Below, piece by piece: positions 3,908 to 6,948 of a stretch of 6,948 bases of DNA; within the stretch, counting starts at the first letter, position 1; each line of letters begins with the position of its first letter. This DNA comes from CAYYAU01 sp964469765 [NCBI: uncultured Clostridia bacterium]. GTDB lineage: Bacteria; UBA6262; WVXT01; CAYYAU01. The translations under genes were made by a program, and so were the position numbers. Location: the NCBI GenBank assembly GCA_964469765.1, contig CAYYAU010000061.1, forward strand, positions 1 to 6,948. Direction: 5' to 3'. Under the pieces are notes generated by a model. That model was not told where the DNA came from. It saw only the letters and a list, made by a program, of their open reading frames with translations, and searched no databases.

Positions 3908-5458
3908 ATGTCTAAGATTAAAAGGGCATTAATTAGTGTTTCTAACAAAGAAGGAGTGGTGGAGTTTGCAAAGGAACTTGAAAAGTTTGATGTGGAGATT
4001 CTATCAACAGGAGGGACAAAAAAAAAGTTGAAAGAGGCGGGAATAAAGGTTAAATCAGTATCTGAATATACCGGTTTTCCAGAGATGCTGGATGGAAGAG
4101 TAAAGACCCTTCATCCAAAGATTCATGCAGGGTTACTTGCTCAGAGAGATAATCCCGAGCATATTAAACAGATGAAAGAACATAACATTGAAAGTATAGA
4201 TTTAGTTGTAATCAATCTTTATCCTTTTGAACAAACAATCAAAAAGCAAGATGTGACATTAGAAGAAGCAATAGAGAATATAGATATAGGTGGTCCTACA
4301 ATGCTTCGTTCAGCGGCAAAAAACTATAAAGATGTAGTTGTGATTTGTAATCCTAAGTATTATTCAGTTGTTATTGAAGAGATAAAAAGGTATAATGGTC
4401 AGATTAGCGAAGAAACAAAAAGGCTTTTAGCTTATGAGGTGTTTACCCACACAAGTCATTATGATAGAATGATATCAGATTATTTAAAGAATAAGTTCAA
4501 TATAAGGGCTTCTATTAACAGCAAACAGTTAATATTAGAAAAGATACAAGAGCTTCGTTATGGAGAAAATCCCCATCAGAAAGCCTCCTTTTATAGGCTT
4601 TCTGGGTTTTCTGGTGGAGTAAGTGGAGCCAAACAACTTCATGGCAAAGAACTTTCATTTAATAATATTCTTGATTTAGAAGCAGCTTATAGTATAGCAT
4701 TGGAGTTTGAAGAACCGGTCAGCATCATTATCAAACATACAAATCCATGTGGAGTAGCAATTGGCAACAGTTTACTTGAAGCATACAGAAATGCACATAT
4801 GACTGATCCTGTGAGTGCTTTTGGAAGTGTTGTTGGGTTTAATAAAGAGGTGGATAAGGAAGTAGCCCAACAGATAGTAAAGACCTTTGTAGAAGCGGTT
4901 ATTGCCCCAATGTTTAAGGAAGAAGCATTAAATATATTAAAACAAAAGAAGAATATCCGGCTTATGCAAGCGGACTTCATCAAAAAACAAAAAGAGGATG
5001 ACTATAAAACAGTTTCGGGAGGAGGTATTCTTATTCAGGATAAGAATGATGAGTTATATGCTGGAGAGTTAAAAACTGTAACGAAAAGAAAACCAACTGA
5101 TGAAGAGATGGAAGCATTAAGGTTTGCATGGAAGGTGTGTAAACATGTAAAGTCTAATGCTATTGTATACACAACAAAAGATAGAACGATTGGAATTGGA
5201 GCTGGTCAGATGAGTAGAGTTGATGCAAGTGAGATTGCTGTGATGAAAGCAAATAAAAGTGGACTTTCTTTAAAAGGAACAGTATTGGCTTCAGATGCCT
5301 TCTTTCCATTTAGGGATGGAGTAGATGCAGCTGCGAACGCAGGCGCAACTGCTATAATCCAACCGGGCGGTTCTTTAAGAGATAAAGAGGTAATATCTGC
5401 TTGTGATGAACATAATATAGCAATGGTATTTACAGGGATTAGACATTTTCGGCATTGA
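3908..5458 (+). CDS. purH: Bifunctional AICAR formyltransferase / IMP cyclohydrolase
   Basis: PurH carries out the last two steps to IMP: formyl transfer from 10-formyl-THF to AICAR, then ring closure. From ATG 3908 it has 516 residues, normal length. The N-terminal cyclohydrolase (MGS-like) domain, about 1-190, shows STGGT, the EMLDGRVKTLHPKIHAGLL block with Lys66 in the known catalytic place, DLVVINLYPFE and IDIGGPTMLRSAAKN. The transformylase domain follows with RYGENPHQKASFY, LHGKELSFNNILD, IIKHTNPCG with the catalytic Lys276-His277 pair, DPVSAFGSVVGFN, KSNAIVY, GIGAGQMSRVDA, SDAFFPFRDGVD and the C-terminal TGIRHFRH. All hallmarks are intact. A frame extending 16 codons upstream to a TTG would be translated from repeat sequence and is rejected. 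A perfect 10-bp inverted repeat lies inside the gene at 4577-4604. Confidence 0.97.
   Translation: MSKIKRALISVSNKEGVVEFAKELEKFDVEILSTGGTKKKLKEAGIKVKSVSEYTGFPEMLDGRVKTLHPKIHAGLLAQRDNPEHIKQMKEHNIESIDLVVINLYPFEQTIKKQDVTLEEAIENIDIGGPTMLRSAAKNYKDVVVICNPKYYSVVIEEIKRYNGQISEETKRLLAYEVFTHTSHYDRMISDYLKNKFNIRASINSKQLILEKIQELRYGENPHQKASFYRLSGFSGGVSGAKQLHGKELSFNNILDLEAAYSIALEFEEPVSIIIKHTNPCGVAIGNSLLEAYRNAHMTDPVSAFGSVVGFNKEVDKEVAQQIVKTFVEAVIAPMFKEEALNILKQKKNIRLMQADFIKKQKEDDYKTVSGGGILIQDKNDELYAGELKTVTKRKPTDEEMEALRFAWKVCKHVKSNAIVYTTKDRTIGIGAGQMSRVDASEIAVMKANKSGLSLKGTVLASDAFFPFRDGVDAAANAGATAIIQPGGSLRDKEVISACDEHNIAMVFTGIRHFRH
4577..4604 (+). repeat. Perfect 10-bp inverted repeat within purH
   Basis: CAGAAAGCCT (4577-4586) and AGGCTTTCTG (4595-4604) are exact reverse complements with an 8-nt loop, followed by GGTTTTCTGG. 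The arms encode the QKASFY end of the conserved RYGENPHQKASFY motif and the start of the variable RLSGFSGG loop. The shape, stem then T-rich run, is terminator-like but inside a coding region. Confidence 0.7.
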
Positions 5459-5486
5459 TTATTTATACAATTTAAGAGATTATTTA

Positions 5487-5514
5487 TTTAGAATTAAAAA
5501 GGAAATGATATAAT
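5487..5514 (+). promoter_or_regulatory. Probable extended -10 sigma-70 promoter for purB
   Basis: TATAAT at 5509-5514 is a perfect -10 box, preceded by TG and one base (TGATATAAT, 5506-5514), the extended -10 form. TTTAGA at 5487-5492 is a fair -35 (4 of 6) with a 16-bp spacer. Transcription would begin near 5520, about 90 nt before the purB start. It lies in the 155-bp gap after purH, so purB and the next gene may have their own promoter. Confidence 0.55.
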
Positions 5515-5602
5515 AAATATCAACAGGTAAGAAGAGATTTGAATATGATAGACATCCGGAGTAGATAGGTTAAATTTTTGATTTGGGTCAAAAGAACCCG
5601 AG

Positions 5603-5608
5603 AAGGAG
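5603..5608 (+). promoter_or_regulatory. purB ribosome binding site
   Basis: AAGGAG ends 5 nt before the ATG at 5614. It decides this start over the in-frame TTG at 5578, which has no Shine-Dalgarno and would add 12 residues before the conserved IKRYSHPEM opening. Confidence 0.8.
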
Positions 5609-5613
5609 AAGAT

Positions 5614-6921
5614 ATGATAAAACGTTATTCCCATCCTGAAATGAGAGGTATCTGGGATGAAAAAAATAGATTTGATAAGATGTTACAGATTGAGATACAG
5701 GTGTGTGAGGCGTGGTGTAAATTAGGCAGAATACCGAAGAGAGCTTTAAGTGAAATTAAGAAAAAAGCAAGGGTTGATTTAAAAAAGATTAATGATTTAG
5801 AGAAAAAGACTCAGCATGAGGTTGTTGCATTTATTAATTCAGTAAGTAGTTTTGTTGGAAAAAATGGTAAATATATTCATCTCGGTGTTACCTCTTCAGA
5901 TATTTTGGATACAACATTGGCTTTACAACTTAAACAGGCGAGTGATATTATTATAAAAGACTTGGAGACCTTCTCTAAGGTAATTAAGAAAAAAGCAAAT
6001 AGTTATAAATATACCTTAATGATAGGAAGAACACATGGTATTCATGCTGAGCCAATTACCCTTGGTTGGAAGTTTGCTCTTTGGTATACAGAGACTTTAA
6101 GAAATATTGAAAGAATAAAACAAGCAAAAGAGATTATTAGTGTAGGAAAGATTTCTGGGGCTGTTGGGACATATGCCCATCTAACTCCAGAGATTGAAAA
6201 ACAAGTCTTAAGAAAACTTGGATTAAAACCAGCATTAGTATCTACACAGATTATTCAAAGGGATAGACATGCTCAGTATCTGTGTGCTTTAGCAATTATT
6301 GCTTCTTCCTTTGAGAAGTTTGCAACTGAGATTAGACATCTTCAGAGAACAGAAATAAGAGAGATGGAAGAATACTTTTCTTCTACACAGAAAGGTTCCT
6401 CAGCGATGCCCCATAAAAGAAATCCTGTTTTGTGTGAAAGAATCTGTGGGTTAGCAAGGCTTGTTAGAGGATTTGCATTTTCATCATTAGAAAATATTAA
6501 TCTTTGGAACGAAAGAGATATATCACATTCTTCTGTTGAAAGGGTTATATTTCCTGATACCACTATTCTTTTAGATTATATGATAAGGAAGTTTATTCAA
6601 ATTATGAGTGAACTGTTCATTTATCCTGAAAATATGTTAAAGAATATTGATTTAACCAAAGGAGCCATATTTTCGCAAGGTGTCCTTTTACGTCTTATAG
6701 AGAAGGGGCTTTCGCGAGAAGATGCATACAATATAATTCAAAGAATAAGCCAGAAAGCATTTTTGAAAAAGCAAGATTTACTTTCTCTTTTAGAGAAGGA
6801 TGCTCAGATAAAAAAATATTTAACATTATCCGAAATAAAAGAATGTTTTGATTTAAATTTTTATATCCGGTATGTAGATAAAGTCTTTAAAAGACTTAAT
6901 AAAGAGACTCGCATCTCTTAA
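5614..6921 (+). CDS. purB: Adenylosuccinate lyase
   Basis: PurB splits fumarate from SAICAR to give AICAR, and from adenylosuccinate to give AMP, as a cytosolic homotetramer of the fumarase/aspartase superfamily. The 435-residue protein is full length, opening with MIKRYSHPEMRGIW, the usual bacterial start. Catalytic positions match the numbering known for the Bacillus subtilis enzyme: His68 in TQHEVVAF, His89 in HLGVTSSD, and His141 in GRTHGIHAEP. The superfamily signature GSSAMPHKRNP spans 261-271, with the flexible-loop serine at 262 or 263. NERDISHSSVER and the C-terminal helical domain follow. All active-site motifs are intact. It follows purH, whose substrate it supplies, after a 155-bp gap with its own likely promoter, and precedes another gene by 14 bp. 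Confidence 0.97.
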   Translation: MIKRYSHPEMRGIWDEKNRFDKMLQIEIQVCEAWCKLGRIPKRALSEIKKKARVDLKKINDLEKKTQHEVVAFINSVSSFVGKNGKYIHLGVTSSDILDTTLALQLKQASDIIIKDLETFSKVIKKKANSYKYTLMIGRTHGIHAEPITLGWKFALWYTETLRNIERIKQAKEIISVGKISGAVGTYAHLTPEIEKQVLRKLGLKPALVSTQIIQRDRHAQYLCALAIIASSFEKFATEIRHLQRTEIREMEEYFSSTQKGSSAMPHKRNPVLCERICGLARLVRGFAFSSLENINLWNERDISHSSVERVIFPDTTILLDYMIRKFIQIMSELFIYPENMLKNIDLTKGAIFSQGVLLRLIEKGLSREDAYNIIQRISQKAFLKKQDLLSLLEKDAQIKKYLTLSEIKECFDLNFYIRYVDKVFKRLNKETRIS

Positions 6922-6935
6922 TACAGAGGATAATA

Positions 6936-6948
6936 ATGCCATCACTTG
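6936..6948 (+). CDS. Start of a further gene, possibly purA (adenylosuccinate synthase), truncated by window end
   Basis: AGAGGA at 6925-6930 is followed after 5 nt by ATG at 6936, which reads M-P-S-L before the window ends. It starts 14 bp after the purB stop on the same strand, so it looks like an operon partner. Many PurA proteins begin M-P-x-x-V-x-x-G, and purA is a natural neighbour of purB because the two enzymes act in sequence to make AMP. Four residues cannot establish this, so the product is a guess and no symbol is assigned. Confidence 0.4.

Noticed and set aside
4687-4983. 98-codon minus-strand open frame inside purH
   Set aside because: It is antisense to conserved PurH motifs (KHTNPCG, DPVSAFG), with no recognisable domain.
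5578-5613. Longer PurB from TTG 5578
   Set aside because: AAGGAG is correctly spaced for ATG 5614, and IKRYSHPEM is the usual start.

Overview
This is an AT-rich bacterial stretch, all on the + strand, carrying the later part of a de novo purine (IMP/AMP) biosynthesis cluster. In order: the last 29 codons of purD, a Na+/phosphate cotransporter-family protein with a C-terminal PhoU-like domain, purM, purN, purH, purB, and the first codons of another gene that may be purA. Shine-Dalgarno motifs are clear, codons are A/T-ending (AGA, TTA, AAA, GAA) and at least one start is TTG. This fits a low-GC bacterium. The pur proteins look generic, so I cannot name a phylum; an uncultivated lineage is possible but only a guess.

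Layout. 1-90 is the PurD C-terminus. 79-159 is a short gap with a 14-bp tandem repeat that overlaps the purD stop. 160-1788 is the transporter. 1789-2117 is a 329-bp gap filled by a long imperfect palindrome (1793-1968), followed by a diverged second copy of its right arm (2021-2065). 2118-3669 is purM-purN with an 8-bp overlap. 3670-3907 is a hairpin-rich gap with two mutually exclusive stem-loops. 3908-5458 is purH. 5459-5613 is a gap with a good extended -10 promoter. 5614-6921 is purB. 6936-6948 starts a further gene.

How the genes work together. PurD makes GAR, PurN formylates GAR, PurM closes the imidazole ring (FGAM to AIR), PurB cleaves SAICAR (and later adenylosuccinate), and PurH formylates AICAR and cyclises it to IMP. 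The odd member is the phosphate transporter, placed between purD and purM. PurD and PurM both release phosphate and the pathway depends on PRPP, so a link to phosphate balance is conceivable but unproven.

The genes are ordinary. The unusual content is between them: each of the three gaps up to purH carries a different repeat or palindromic structure, and the transporter-purM gap looks like a palindromic mobile-type element with remnants. No CRISPR array, tRNA, rRNA, transposase or defence gene was seen.
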